Shown: positions 46,306 through 57,444, counted from the stretch's first letter. The stretch: 64,000 nucleotides of DNA from Ephemerocybe angulata (GCA_013368325.1 JAACJK010000066.1:62001-126000); one strand, 5' to 3'. Made by a program: numbers and translations. The notes: generated by a model from the letters alone, not told the origin.

Positions 46306-46884
46306 TTAGGAGTGGTGAGCTCTAGTTCTCTCCTACCTCTCATTAATCGCTGCTGATATGGTCATACTTGTGTCTCCAGGCCTAGACAATTGTGCAACAG
46401 TACTTGCCCTTGGAAATGTTCAATCCTCTTACGGTCGAGCAATAGTATGTATGCTCTCCAGTTTGACCTCTGTAATCCTGTAAAGTAAATATATGTATCT
46501 TCATCCGCACTACATCTCAAATTGCTCTGTTGGAATCTCGACCTGAAATCTCCTGTTCACGGTCAAGTCACGGTGGCGGCAGGCGCGCAAAGGTATGTGT
46601 CCATATGTACACGGGCCGCAACTGCCGTGCCCATTGTTCTCATGAGTCATGGCCGTGAGCTCGCATTCTCAGGACCAAGACCGTATATAACCGGACGGAT
46701 TAAGTCCCCGATACACCATGACTCGGATTCTCTCCTCACCGGCAATTCACCAGATCCTTCCCACCAGATCAATGGAGTCAGAATAGCATAGAGCTAAGTA
46801 TACTATATAATGTAGCCAGATGTACTGGGTCCACACAATCGAGTTTCTCTCTGGACCTGTGCTACTCTGCCCCAAGTAATAAAC
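46306..46884. other. Intergenic stretch between two plus-strand genes
   Basis: No supported gene. Possible promoter of the following gene: TATATAA near 46803, about 80 bp before its ATG. Confidence 0.4.
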
Positions 46885-48362
46885 ATGGCATCATCGTCGT
46901 CTGCGGGACAAGGCAAAGAGAATGAAGTACCACGCAATGGCAAAGAGGTTGACCCTGCACCACCTCGATTCGGAACGGTCAACAAGCAGGTTTCGAAAAA
47001 ACGACCATTAAACGCCCTTGAACTTGGGCCCAGAAAGCGGCCGTAGGTCCTTCTCTCACCTCTAACGGAGTTTGCTTTACCAGTTGTGATCTTCAGAGCT
47101 CAGCAAGATCCACTGGTTCATCATGGAAGGCACTTTGGACGAACTATATGTGCCTTCTCTAACGTACACTCCTTACTTCTCCTGGGCCTGTCAGAAAAGG
47201 ACATAGTACCTGAGACCCAACAGTGAGTGCTTACGCTGATATGTCAGAATGATGGACTGACCACAAGCCAATCACAATCAGGGAGCGTCGTGAACATCGA
47301 GTGTACCGTAAACTACTCAAGTTGGTCCCGGGATTGGAGGAACGTCTGCTAGAAGCCAATGGAGACGATGATGGTGCTATCTTTGATATTGCGACCCACG
47401 TGAGCCATAGCCTAATTTTCTCGGTAAGATTGAAGCTCACGTACAGTAGTTGCAGAAAGGAGCCGCCAGTGCTCGCTCAGACGATACGAAGAGCCTCAAA
47501 AGTGCCGTCATTGATTGGATTACGCCGTCAGACGGGGAGCCTCTTCGACCGCCTCTGGCGAGGAATGTGAAAGTTGATAGAGGGTTTAATCACGAGCGCA
47601 CAGGCCAACTTCTCTGTCCAGGAGGCTTAGATTGGTCCAATCCCGAGTATGTGTTCATCATGCTTTTCATAATATGTACCTGTGCTTAGCCTTTATATCG
47701 TATAGAATAAAGGAGCAACTAAGGAACAAGACAATGGCAATACCGGGAAACCACTGGCCTCTCTTTGTTTATCGAGATGAAGAATGGCATGATGATCCAC
47801 TAAAGGCCTGGACAGGTCTCTTCCGAAGCAAATTGCTTGTTTACGTGAGCCCTCAATACTCTCCATGTGCGACTTGAGACAGCTTAACTTTCTTTCCAGG
47901 CATACAAGCATGTGTTCACATCACCAAGCTCTGTTGACGATGACCCAAAGTCTACGAGGTCGGGAAATGCTCGTATTCACGGGATGACATGTGTCACACC
48001 CGCATCTGTGGCATACATTACGACACAGGTGTGCAATAATGCAGGATGTCTCTGCATAGTATTGCACAATTTCTGATTAAATGTGAACCTAGCTCCGGTT
48101 TGCCCTCTCGTCCGCCAGCATATTTTCGCGAACGGACAAGGAGACGGACTCTGAGACATTTTATACATCGGTGTTGGAGCTATTTGAAGATCCAGAGGAG
48201 CAAGATGAAGTGAAGGCCCTCATGGCTTGGTGGAATCGGCAAGTATTTCCCTCATTCTCTAACGTCCCGCGAACTATTCCGACAAATAGTGTGCTGTCAA
48301 AAATCAAAGAGCGACGTGCAGTTCTAAAGGCAAGGGCCCTCAATGAGCGTGGAGACGATTAG
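46885..48362 (+). CDS. DUF6698-like protein, apparently intact, about seven exons
   Basis: ATG at 46885; a first intron with donor GTAGGT at 47042 and later introns (donors GTGAGT, GTGAGC, GTATGT, GTGAGC and GTGTGC) all keep frame to the TAG at 48360-48362. Conserved blocks are QDPLVHHGRHFGRTICAFSN, ERREHRVYRKLLKLVPGLEE, GAASARSDDTKSLKSAVIDW, FNHERTGQLLCPGGLDW, WTGLFRSKLLVYAYKHVFTS, GNARIHGMTCVTPASVAY and LEDPEEQ-like LFEDPEEQDEV. This set is the one I associate with DUF6698, a multi-copy family of Agaricomycetes with no established activity. All blocks are in order without stops. Neither signal peptide nor membrane segment is present. The basic N-terminus (KKRPLNALELGPRKRP) might act in nuclear import; that is inference. 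Confidence 0.8.
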
Positions 48363-49061
48363 CCTGAAGGATTGGCCAGGAGTGTGGGGGAGGAGGAGGA
48401 GGACAAGGGAAGGCCTAAGGGCCCACATTGAACATGGCACGCTTCGACTACTACTAGTGTACACTAATCTATACAACAATTGAGTTTACAAGAGAATCAT
48501 TCCCAGGTCCTACAGTAATAAGTGACTGTAATGAAAGGAAACAACGGTCACCTCTATGGCATTTCTACCTGCTGGATACCCGCTGACCGTATTTACAAGC
48601 CTTAGTGACTTTGCTAACAGCAGGAATCCGCATTATCTTATAGGCTCAGAGATACGAATTCAACTAAACTACGGACATCCGAAGCCAGGTTGAAATAAGT
48701 GGTAAGCCTGATGCATGGGAACAACTGTTGACTAACCGTCAGACGTATGCACAAATTTCATCACAATTGGATGGTTGGCCAACACGCTGGAATTGGCTGA
48801 GGCATGCCGCAACCCTTCATTCACGCTGAGAAAGCAAAAGACTGCCCCACTTGAAGCAGCTCCACAGTACCGACGAGAAACCTATCATCTAGCTTCAGAA
48901 CTCAATCAATGACACACCGTGATAAGAGTTCGAAAGTTAATAAATATAGCCAGCCTTCCATTTAGGTTCGGCAGCATAATGTCTACCCTCGGTTAGATAA
49001 CATTACAGATCTGGCTAACCTCGCAAGGGTGGAGTATATTGTAGCTTGATTGTCATATCTA
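48363..49061. other. AT-rich intergenic stretch left of the hairpin array
   Basis: No coding frame or recognisable RNA gene. The composition is more AT-rich than the genes around it. It leads directly into the 47-bp array. Confidence 0.45.
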
Positions 49062-49437
49062 CCATAAATTTGTATCTAGCAGACCTTATCATCGCCTTGT
49101 AAGGTCTGCCATAAATGTGTGTCTGGCAGACCTTACAATCGCCTTGTAAGGTCTGCCATAAATGTGTGTCTGGCAGACCTTACAATCGCCTTGTAAGGTC
49201 TGCCATAAATGTGTGTCTGGCAGACCTTACAATCGCCTTGTAAGGTCTGCCATAAATGTGTGTCTGGCAGACCTTACAATCGCCTTGTAAGGTCTGCAAG
49301 AAATGTGTTTCTCGCAGACCTTACAAGGCAATTGTAAGGTCTGCAAGAAATATGTGTCTGGCAGACCTTAGCGAGACCTCGTAAGGTCTGCCATAAATGC
49401 TTATCTGGCAGATCTTGTCACCTGTTTATAAGGTTCG
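49062..49437. repeat. 47-bp tandem array of eight hairpin units
   Basis: Units begin at 49062, 49109, 49156, 49203, 49250, 49297, 49344 and 49391, with a decayed ninth to about 49484. The consensus is CCATAAATGTGTGTCTG followed by a perfect palindrome: 13-bp arms GCAGACCTTACAA and TTGTAAGGTCTGC around the 5-base loop TCGCC. Units 2 to 5 are essentially identical; units 1, 6, 7 and 8 are diverged. The array lies between the DUF6698-like gene and the broken end of the KDZ gene. Confidence 0.97.
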
Positions 49438-49644
49438 CCACAGTGGGTGGCTTGGTGGACATTACAATTAGATGGTAAGTAAAAACATTCAGTGACGCCT
49501 GGCCACAACTCACAAAGTACAGCGTCCTTTATATTACATTCTCAAAGGGTCCACAAGCCTTGCATACTTTACGTGTCTCACAGCACCATGTACGTCAATA
49601 CCATGGCTTATACAACTTTGTCGCGGGAGGGTGAGCCACCCGAT

Positions 49645-52453
49645 GCACCAGCACACCATGATTCCCCCAGTCAAGCGCCGCTCCCCATATTGTGAGTAAT
49701 ACTTCCCACACCGATCACCTCGCTTCGTCGATTTGTCCTTCTGTTGGTCTTGCTTGAGCTTGATGTAGATTGGGCGCTGTCGAATTTGCGGCATGCTGTA
49801 GTAGCATCCCGTCTAGAGTGATCAACAAGACATCAGTCGGAGACATCAAGCTTTATTCGACGAATGCCCACCTTTCTCCAGTCGTTGTCGTCATCCAGAA
49901 AGAGGTGTGGATCTCCTGCAGGCAGGTTGGGGTCAAGGATTAAAACCTTGAGGACGTCGCGCGCCTTTTGCTCCACCCATCTCATCACCTCGACGAGACT
50001 CTTCAGATCGGATGTCTTGAGACGGGCCGTCTTGTAGAACGCTGGAATTGACATCAACAGGTTCACGTTATCCCGTGTCGGAGACTCCAGAAAACTTCGC
50101 AATTTGAGGAGACTGGAGTAATTGACCATTTGTAAGACCGACTCCTCTGCAGCTATCTAAGAAGAAGGTAAGTCGCAATGTAAGAGTGATAATGAGATGT
50201 ATACCTGAAGGAAGAGATTCTTGAAGGCAGCGGAAGGTTTCCGACCCGTCGAATATGCTTCAGCTCCGAAATGTTCATCGAATATTTGCGCCAATGCAGG
50301 ACACTGCGTGTTTAACTCCCCTACCATCGATTCGACTCGGTCCAAATGCTGATCAATCTCTAAGGCGCGGCGACGACGAGCAGCGGCCTCCGACTTGGCT
50401 TCCCCCGGGTCCTCCAGATCAGTGGGCAGGGGTAGTGGATCTGCACCACTTACCGGCGGGACCTTTGCCCCAGAAAGCGCAGGCGCCGACGATGATGATG
50501 GGTTCACGGGCGCCTTGGTGGGAGAAGCGGCGCCCAAACGGGGATTGGCATGGAGCGCCTTCTTCAACCGAGCGCTTGGAGCGCCCGACATGTCCGCCTT
50601 GAGGTTCAAGCCCTCGAGGGGTGGACCCTGCAGAGCCGCTCGCAGCCGCTTACGCATGCCTGCAACTAGTAAAAGCTGCTGCCGAGGATTGTACTTGACG
50701 TTCTGCCGGACTGGCGAGGCGAGCCCTGTAGTTGTAGGAGGTCGAAGCGAACCACGAAGATGTTTGCGACCGAAGGCCAATGTGATACCGTCCCAGATAA
50801 CGGTGTCAGGTGCTGGTCCACACGTAGTGCAGGTCATGTCCTTGTCGCCGAAATGCTGAAGGGAGACATAGGAAAACCATACAGCCCTCCATGCGTCGTC
50901 GCCCATGAACCTCCGTCCTGTGAGAGAGTATCGTCTTGATAACTGTTTGTACCAGGCCTTAAATGTATAATCGGAGGACGTGAAGGAGCTCGTATATTCG
51001 TCCAGTAGTTCATGGGAGACGAGGATCGAGTTGTTGTAGTTAAAGATCCCATATTTCCGAAGGTCGGGGCCGATCCGCCTTTTACGAGAACTTGGGCACG
51101 TAGGACAGTCCTGCTGATCGACTTGAACAGAGTAGACAGATGTCAAGGTGTAGAGGTGACATAGGCGAGCCTTCTTTCCGAGACTATCGTTGAAGTATGT
51201 GCGCCCGCTTGGACATGAACAAGAAGACTCGGCGTCCAGAGGGAATGTGATGTTCGGTGGTGTACGCATGGGGGGAGGGTCGGCATAAAGGGGGATATCT
51301 GACGGTAGCCTGGCCCATAGCGGAGGATGGATTGGAAGATATGATACTGTATTACCAGGACCACGAACTGTATGAGCCATGTTAGTCGGTGAAAGAAGCG
51401 GCAGTTGAGGACGCTATCTTACCTAGGTCACTGACAGATACCGAATCCGCCGAACTCGACCCAATCTCCTCTAATTCCGCGACTTCATCGACGGATAAGT
51501 CCCCGTACTCCTCTTGTGCTGTCTTGATATGAAAACACGTCTCCATCCCCTGATCCTTGTTGCATTTCCATGTTGATTCTGCCGAAGAAACCGTGTGGGT
51601 CACGATGGCGCGCCCTTTGAGCTCTGATGACGACATGGACTGGACAGAGAAAAGACTGGTAAGTCGGACGGACTGCTCGACGCGTCGGGAAAAGAGAGTA
51701 GCAGGAGGCCGATCTGTTAAGAAATTATAAGTACAGTGGAAGTGAACGGGAACCCACTCGAACCTTCAGGGTCGTCGGCGACATCTCTCGAAATTAGAGA
51801 CTCCACTTCATAGTCACGAAAGTAACGCCTGTGTACGCATAGGTTTCTGTTCAGCGCCTTTGGGCATGTACAGCCGCTATCGAGCTGACCGTCATCAGAC
51901 GTCTGAAACTGCAGGTGGAACCAAGACGTCTAGAAGCGCAATGTCAAGCCATATAGATAAGAAAGTAACGACCATATCTCACCGTAGCTTGATGCTTAGT
52001 ACTATCCCACCCTTGAACAACAAACAGAGAGCCATGAAGGTAGTTGAATTGGACGATTTGGGACGACAGAGAATCGACGTAGTCCGCGAAGTCATCCTCC
52101 TCTGGGTCTGAAGCCCACGCGCCGGACCCGCCAGCTATCGAGCCGAAGTCCGGGCCGGGGATAGCGTCGAGACCCTGAAAGTTAAACGCCGAGTCCAAGC
52201 CATCATCTGCTTGTGTCATCACGGTCGCTTGCTCTTCGTGTTCGCGCTGTTTTGTCTTGGCTGGTGTTGAGGGCACCCTTTTCTGTGGTCCGACTTGCCT
52301 TTGGGCCTTGACAGGAGACGTAAGTTGAGTATCTTGAGCTGACTCGATGAGACTCTCTGGGAATGCGTGATACGCTGCGTCGTCCATGTCGACCTCCCTC
52401 ATGCGTGCACCTTTACGAGGCTTTCGCGTCCTTTTGCGGGATGGAGGAGACAT
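49645..52453 (-). pseudogene. KDZ-associated CxC5-like gene, 3' part missing
   Basis: Starts at ATG 52453 (basic SRKRTRKPRKG, then an acidic region). The second exon carries C-T-C-P-K-A-L-N-R-N-L-C-V-H, a CxC...CxH SWIM-type zinc site, and a further C-N-K-D-Q-G-M-E-T-C-F-H follows at about 51560. The large exon 51380-50157 has SYLPIHPPLWARLPSDIPLY, CSCPSGRTYF, DCPTCPSSRKRRIGPDLRKY, MTCTTCGPAPDTVIWDGITL and AFGRKHLRGSL, the order of CxC5-type proteins of KDZ transposons. After exon 50129-49833 the exon at 49794 continues with RGDRCGKYYSQYGERRLTGG to about 49645, where the family similarity ends. The expected next block (CYGFHCIP...) is absent here but present at 16241-16690. Loss of the catalytic C-terminal part makes it non-autonomous at best. 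Confidence 0.8.
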
Positions 52454-52759
52454 GGTATGCTACAGGAGACTGGTGCACAGCAGGGACGTTGGAAAAGAGG
52501 GAAAGGGGGAGGAATTCCTCAATTCCTCTCGATCAAAAACGCGGAGGCCGTCCGACGATACCATCGCGGTCCAACCATACGATCTCGGTCCAAACATACG
52601 ATAAGCGAGCGGAATAGAGAATATCCTCCAATCGCCTGACCCGCCCCACCCGACCAACCTGATCGCTGTATTTATTTATCGAGAGACCGCACCCGGTCGA
52701 AACCCTTGACTTATCTTGTCCTTGGACCCCCGCCATCTCCTCCATCCCACCCATCTTCG
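52454..52759. other. Divergent promoter region between KDZ gene and unknown gene
   Basis: About 300 bp lie between two divergent starts. A short repeated word (ATACGATCTCGGTCCAACATACG-type, as CCATACGATC and CATACGATAA) lies near 52575-52605, and TATTTATTTA at 52670-52680 is a possible AT-rich promoter element. Nothing else is seen. Confidence 0.4.
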
Positions 52760-54561
52760 ATGGCTAACCCCCGTCGCAAAAGCGGGAAATCCACCGCTAC
52801 CTCATCACCCACCAAATCCAGAAGCCCTCGTAAGGCTCCGGTGAGAATGATACCTCTTCTGTGTCGAATATCTCCATCTCATGGTCATTTTAGGTCAAGA
52901 AGACGGCACAAACCGCAGTCCCTGCTCAAGCGCCTTCAACCTCCACACCCCTCGTGAATGAAGCCTCGCAGGACCAAGTTCCTCATGGTAAAGTCCCTCG
53001 TCTTCGTCGCAAACCCATCTCATTTAGATTTATCAGGCTCGACCTCACAGCACACTCTGAGTGGAACATCTCAAGGTGAACTCCTCGATCCTACGTTCGC
53101 TTTCTCCGCTCACTCTGATCTGTTATAGTGAATAACGTACCCATGTTTGCGTTTGGCCCCCAAAGTAAGTGCCAATTTCCTATAAGCACCCCTGTTGATT
53201 AAAATATCGCAAATAGTGGGAATGTATCCGCCATTCAACTTTAATCCAGCGTTGATGTCCGTCAACAACGCCCAACCCTACGGTGCCTCAAACGTCCAAC
53301 CCTACGGAGGCATGAACACTCAAGCTTATGGCTCTCAGAATCAGCAGTTCCACGGATGTACGTATTCTACCAATGTCGTTCGTGAATCCTCCCCGCTCAC
53401 GCTCGTGCCAGACAACCCGATGATGGGCTGGGGATTCAACGCCCCTCCAGTGTTTAATGGTCACCCCTCCCTGTCACCGGCACCAGGCTCCACTTCCGCG
53501 ACAACTATCCCTGACGCAGCACCTTCCTTGTCTGCGCCAGCCTCGTCTGTCGTCGATCTTTCGATCCTCAGCACAGAACCCACCCCGGCTGCTGGGATAG
53601 AGGTTGACCCCAGTGAGGCGAACCTCGACACGGCTCTCGGCCTCGACACGGCTCTCGGCCTCGACACGGCTCTCGGCCTCGACACGGCTGTCGATGCTGC
53701 CACCGTCCCTGCCGCCGCTGACGCTGACGCTGAAGATCAAGCGGTGCCCCTCGACCCCCTTCAAAACGCCGCTTTGGCGAGCGTCGATGGCCAGGAACTG
53801 TCGACCTCTCAGGCAACACAATCGAAAAAGCGCGGCCGATCGGAGGACGATTCTGAGAACTCTAACAAGCAGAAGAAGTCCAAGTCGAAAAGAGCCTATG
53901 CCTCCAATGCTAAGCCTATCTACGACTATGTTCAGGGTGCTGGACGGGGCGCGAGACCATTCAGTAAGTCGACTCCGCGACCTCCCTTTCAGCCACTTAC
54001 CGTAACTCTCAGAATTGGCTCGTAACCGTCCCTTGGGCGCCCCGATCGAAGAACAGGTCCACGCCAACAAAATGTATACCCAATGGGCTCATGATATGTT
54101 GGGCAGGGTGAGCTCACCGTTAGATTGTGTTGATATTGTCGTGCTGACGAGCTCCCCGTTTTTAGTGTGAGAGCATCGCTGTGAGGAGTGGCTGTTGGAT
54201 GTATCTTGCCATCCAGCATCCCTCCTCGAAGAACCCCTTTTATCATTACACGTCCCCCAAGCTCCTCAAAGAAGCTCCGGAGGCCGTCAGGGAGTTCCAC
54301 CAGGAAGTCAGCCAGACGATGACTGCTGTTATGCGCGCAGATCGCAAGGGCCGTGTGGAGAAGGCGCTGGCGACTTTAAAGGCTGAGGCAGGGGCCATAG
54401 AGGCTGAAAAGCAGAAGACCGAGGCCGCCGAGCAGAAGTTACAAACGGCGAATGCGGAGCTGGAAGCACTTAGAGCACAATTGGCCACGTTGACCTCGAA
54501 CAACACCGGGGATGACGAACTCTTCGAAGGAGATTCAGAGGAGGGGGAGGATAACGAATGA
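52760..54561 (+). CDS. Unknown nuclear-looking protein, tandem-paralogue copy 1
   Basis: ATG at 52760 and about seven exons; exon phases agree at introns 52841-52893, the short intron after PHG, and those ending before MGMYPPFN and KLARNRPL. The N-terminus is basic (RRKSGKSTATSSPTKS). The middle holds short Gln/Tyr-rich repeats (QPYGASNVQPYGGMNTQAYG) and an exact four-copy LDTALG repeat (18 bp, about 53627-53690). KKRGRSEDDSENSNKQKKSK is nuclear-signal-like. The conserved end is KMYTQWAHDMLGR, then VRSGCWMYLAIQHPSSKNPF and HYTSPKLLKEAPEAVREFH, followed by a coiled coil and an acidic tail. The same end module is repeated in the next gene. Family function unknown. Confidence 0.7.
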
Positions 54562-54709
54562 GTTGCTTAGTTGCCATAAATGTATTTCGTCGCGTATCAG
54601 AATCATGTTCCTTCCTACATACTACAGAGATCACCGGAAGAGCTCCGACGATCAGGTCCATGTGGATGCCGTTCCTCGTCGTCTTACAGTCATCATCATC
54701 GTCGCAAGC

Positions 54710-55185
54710 ATGGAATCTGAGTCTGAGCGCGACGAACGCGACGACGAACGCAACGAACGCGGCGACGAACACGACGAACACGACGTCGAACACGACGAAC
54801 GCGAAGAGCGCGACGGACGCTATAACCAGTGGCTCAGTGATATATTTACCAGGGTAAGCCCTTTCCATAGGGCCCTTGAACAACACTGATTGACTATCGC
54901 CGATAGGCTGAGAATATGGCTTTGAAGACCGACTGCTGGCTATACATCGCTATGCAGGAGTCGACCTCTCTGAATCCCGCTTTCCATTACATCTCACCAA
55001 GGCTGCGTCGTGACGTTCCTGATTTCTTGGAGAGAACACACGAAAAGGTCGAAGCCACTATGGCGGCTGCTGCAATCGTTGCCCGTGCGCCCTCAGGAAG
55101 CCAAACGCGAGCTGACATCCTAGCGTATGCAATGCGTGAACTGAAACGGGCCAAAAGAAGACGGAGGTTGCGGAGCGAAGGTTAG
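54710..55185 (+). CDS. Short tandem paralogue, copy 2, probably frameshifted near its 3' end
   Basis: ATG at 54710; exon 1 to 54852 encodes a charged repeat (DERDDERNERGDEHDEHDVE) and GRYNQWLSDIFTR. A 54-bp intron (54853-54906) follows, then KTDCWLYIAMQESTSLNPAF and HYISPRLRRDVPDFLERTH, which align with the end module of the gene at 52760-54561. The frame stops at 55183-55185 after RAKRRRRLRSEG. In the +1 frame just beyond 55150 the sequence reads KKTEVAERRLESVRGEIAAL up to a TAG at about 55240, matching the coiled coil of copy 1 (EKQKTEAAEQKLQTANAELE). So the original C-terminus seems lost by a one-base shift, or an intron I did not resolve restores it. Confidence 0.6.
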
Positions 55186-55304
55186 AGAGTGTTAGGGGGG
55201 AAATTGCGGCCCTCAGGGCAGCGCTTGCAGGACAGAAGTAGTACTAGTTTGATATGCTCCAGATATACATGACTTGTCGCTTGAAAAATATGAAGGCTAC
55301 ATGG

Positions 55305-56331
55305 CTAATTGGAAACGAAATATTCGCAGAAAGGATTTCGACAGCAATCATGCAAAGACCAAGCCAGCACTCCCCGCCTCAGAGCACAATCCGGGTCGAA
55401 CGTGTGCCTGTCGGAAATTGTTACGTGCGGGAACCTGTTCCCGAGAGCCCATATCTCCATCTCCCTCCTCTCTCGCTGACACCACATGTAACGAAATGAG
55501 CCACGATCGCCGACAGTCTTCCGTATGGTGGCAGGGCAATAGGAACCACAGGGCCGCGTCCAGTGTGCATTGTCGGTGTAGCGTGTCACCAGGGGGCTGG
55601 ATGTGCGCTTCGCATCGGCGACTCCGACTCGCGGGACGGAGAGGCACTCGTTGGTCGATACCAGCTTGGGATACAGTGACACGATCGACATGCCGGTGAG
55701 GATGTTCATCTGGGCCGTCGTTTCAGACGCAAGGACAACCTCCATGATATCTTTTCGACTGGCGCTTATCGTGATGGGCTGCGACTGGTGTAAGAAAACG
55801 ATTAGTACTGCGACGGAGAGGCAGATCGTTGGAACTGGAGACTACCTGGTCAGGATTGTCGGAGTGCATCTCGACGAAACTCCTGAGAAGCCCCCCATAA
55901 TCCTTCCTTGGTTTCCGATCGTCGAAGCGACTATATCCAACCCCTCGTAAAAAGTTGTGGAATTCTTCGTCAATGGTCTCTCCTGCCGGTGGCGAAATGA
56001 TGTTGAGGTCGTATGGGACGTCGAGTGCGGAGTCGTTGCAACTGTTCAGGAGGAGTATCTTCCTGACAACAGAGCCGACGATGACACTCCTCGTTTTAAA
56101 AAGAAAATCGAAGAACTTGTCGAGATCTCCAAGGTTAGGGAGGAACTTGGAGAGCACTTCGTATATCCTCCTCTTGACCTCGCGGCGAATTGCAACGGGT
56201 GAGGCGAGGCGGAAAAGGCGTAGGATGTGGAGACTGCGCCAGTCGACGTACGGCACCATTATCTCCACCAGTTCCGGAAGGGCGAAAAAACGAGATGATG
56301 CGCACAGGAGCGACATGGTAGGCAGGAACAA
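55305..56331 (-). CDS. F-box-like protein, lineage-specific family
   Basis: Start at 56316 (MSLLCASSRFF), or 56331 if the in-frame MFLPT is used. Residues 10-45 read FFALPELVEIMVPYVDWRSL then HILRLFRLASPV, which fits a degenerate F-box (leucine/proline start, W and leucine core). After PDNPDQ-like NPDQ an intron of about 38 bp (donor GTAGTC, acceptor GTCGCAG near 55800) leads to VVLASETTAQMNIL-TGM, SLYPKLVSTNECLSVPRVG and CGSYCPATIRKTVGDRG, blocks found in a common Agaricomycete family. If the F-box is real, the protein would link substrates to an SCF ubiquitin ligase. That is inference. Confidence 0.6.
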
Positions 56332-56464
56332 GATGTGATTGCATTACAAACCCGGACATATCAGAAACTAACAGCTAAACCCCAAGCCGGTCGTGCCTCA
56401 ACGGATGCCAATGGATGGTCTGCCCATCGCTCCCTACGTGACAGAAAACTGGGCCGGATTTTAG

Positions 56465-57342
56465 CCATATTACTGGACTAAGTAGATTGAAGGGACGATG
56501 TACCTGTAGACGAGACGCTTTATGAAATATATGTCTGCTTCCTCAACGTCGACGAGACATTCATCTGCATGATATGACTTTGCAACAAGAATGTTACCTT
56601 TGAAGGACCAGTCTATGGAGTGGGCCGACTGGCAGTGCGGAATGAGGGAAAATCCAATGTTCGTGGGGAGAGATTCGCTGGACTTGCTATACTGGAGAGT
56701 ACATATGTCAGAAACGGTAATTGCATCTCACCAGGAACCCTGGACACACCGCCGGAGCCGCATACACGCTGAAGTGATAGGGCTCTTCCTGCCCCGAACT
56801 AAGAGGCCACTCCCTAATACATGCCCCTGTGGACGATATGTCGTACGACCCGACGTAGACTTCCCGACTTCTCTGATCAACGTAGTCCTCGATGTGCAGG
56901 TCTATATTCCTTGGGGCGTCGTGACAGCCGGCATGTATCTCGACTGAGACGATGGTACCAGTCGACGAATCTGTCCCGATGGCAAAACACTTCACGAACT
57001 TCTTCGGTGTTCCCTGCTAGGTTATTTGTGACGGTAAGGACGGTACGGCGGGCGAGAGGTGGGCGAGAGGCTCAGGACATACCTGAACACATGCAGCTTC
57101 AATAGACCGCGACAACTCCACAAGCTCAGCATCCGTAGACGGGACCTGCGGGTTTGTGCTTTTGTAGAGACGAAAGGGCATCGGATGTATATGGCTACAA
57201 GGAGACCTTGGTTGAAGCTGTGCCACTGAGCTGTGATGTAACCCGTGATCCCTGAGGGACAGTGAGGGACACTCGGAGGATCGTCTGCGTATGGCACTCG
57301 CCTGGATTCATTAAACCCCGAAAATATGTGGGAGGCAAACAA
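56465..57342 (-). CDS. Unknown multi-exon protein
   Basis: Reading minus, exons join as VAQLQPRSPCSHIHPMPFRL (about 57225-57085), an intron ending in AACCTAG, then KCFAIGTDSSTGTIVSVEIH, RNIDLHIEDYVDQRSREVYV and ACIREWPLSSGQEEPYHFSV (56995-56735), and further short exons down to about 56465. The second large exon is a beta-rich-looking domain without a family I know. The first exon may begin at 57342 (MFASHIFSGFN) or downstream of the possible MITE at 57253-57444. It neighbours the F-box-like gene on the same strand, with about 135 bp between them. Confidence 0.45.
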
Positions 57343-57444
57343 TGGTACTGGAGGCTATGTCAGCTATAGTTCTTAGTGAGAAAATGTAGACGACCATCCT
57401 ACAACAGGCTGCTGTTTTGATGTTAGGTCCCTCACTGTCCCTCA
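57253..57444. mobile_element. Candidate MITE with 18-bp terminal inverted repeats
   Basis: TGAGGGACAGTGAGGGAC at 57253-57270 is the exact reverse complement of GTCCCTCACTGTCCCTCA at 57427-57444. The 156 bp between has no gene of its own. Another GTCCCTCA lies just outside at about 57460. Each arm is itself a near-direct repeat (TGAGGGAC twice). I could not identify a clear target-site duplication, so this could also be a simple inverted repeat. Confidence 0.5.

Noticed and set aside
49062..49437. CRISPR array
   Set aside because: Units are contiguous 47-bp tandem repeats without unique spacers, in a genome with fungal introns and transposons.
49492..49818. Possible small plus-strand gene with an intron at 49695
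   Set aside because: The region is antisense to the KDZ exon that reads RGDRCGKYYSQYGERRLTGG on the minus strand, which has clear family similarity.
54470..54886. Minus-strand hydrophobic frame (FVVFDVVFVVFVAAFVAF) as a membrane protein
   Set aside because: Antisense of the plus-strand DERDDERNERGD-type charged repeat; antisense of charged Glu/Asp/Arg codons reads as Val/Phe/Ala.
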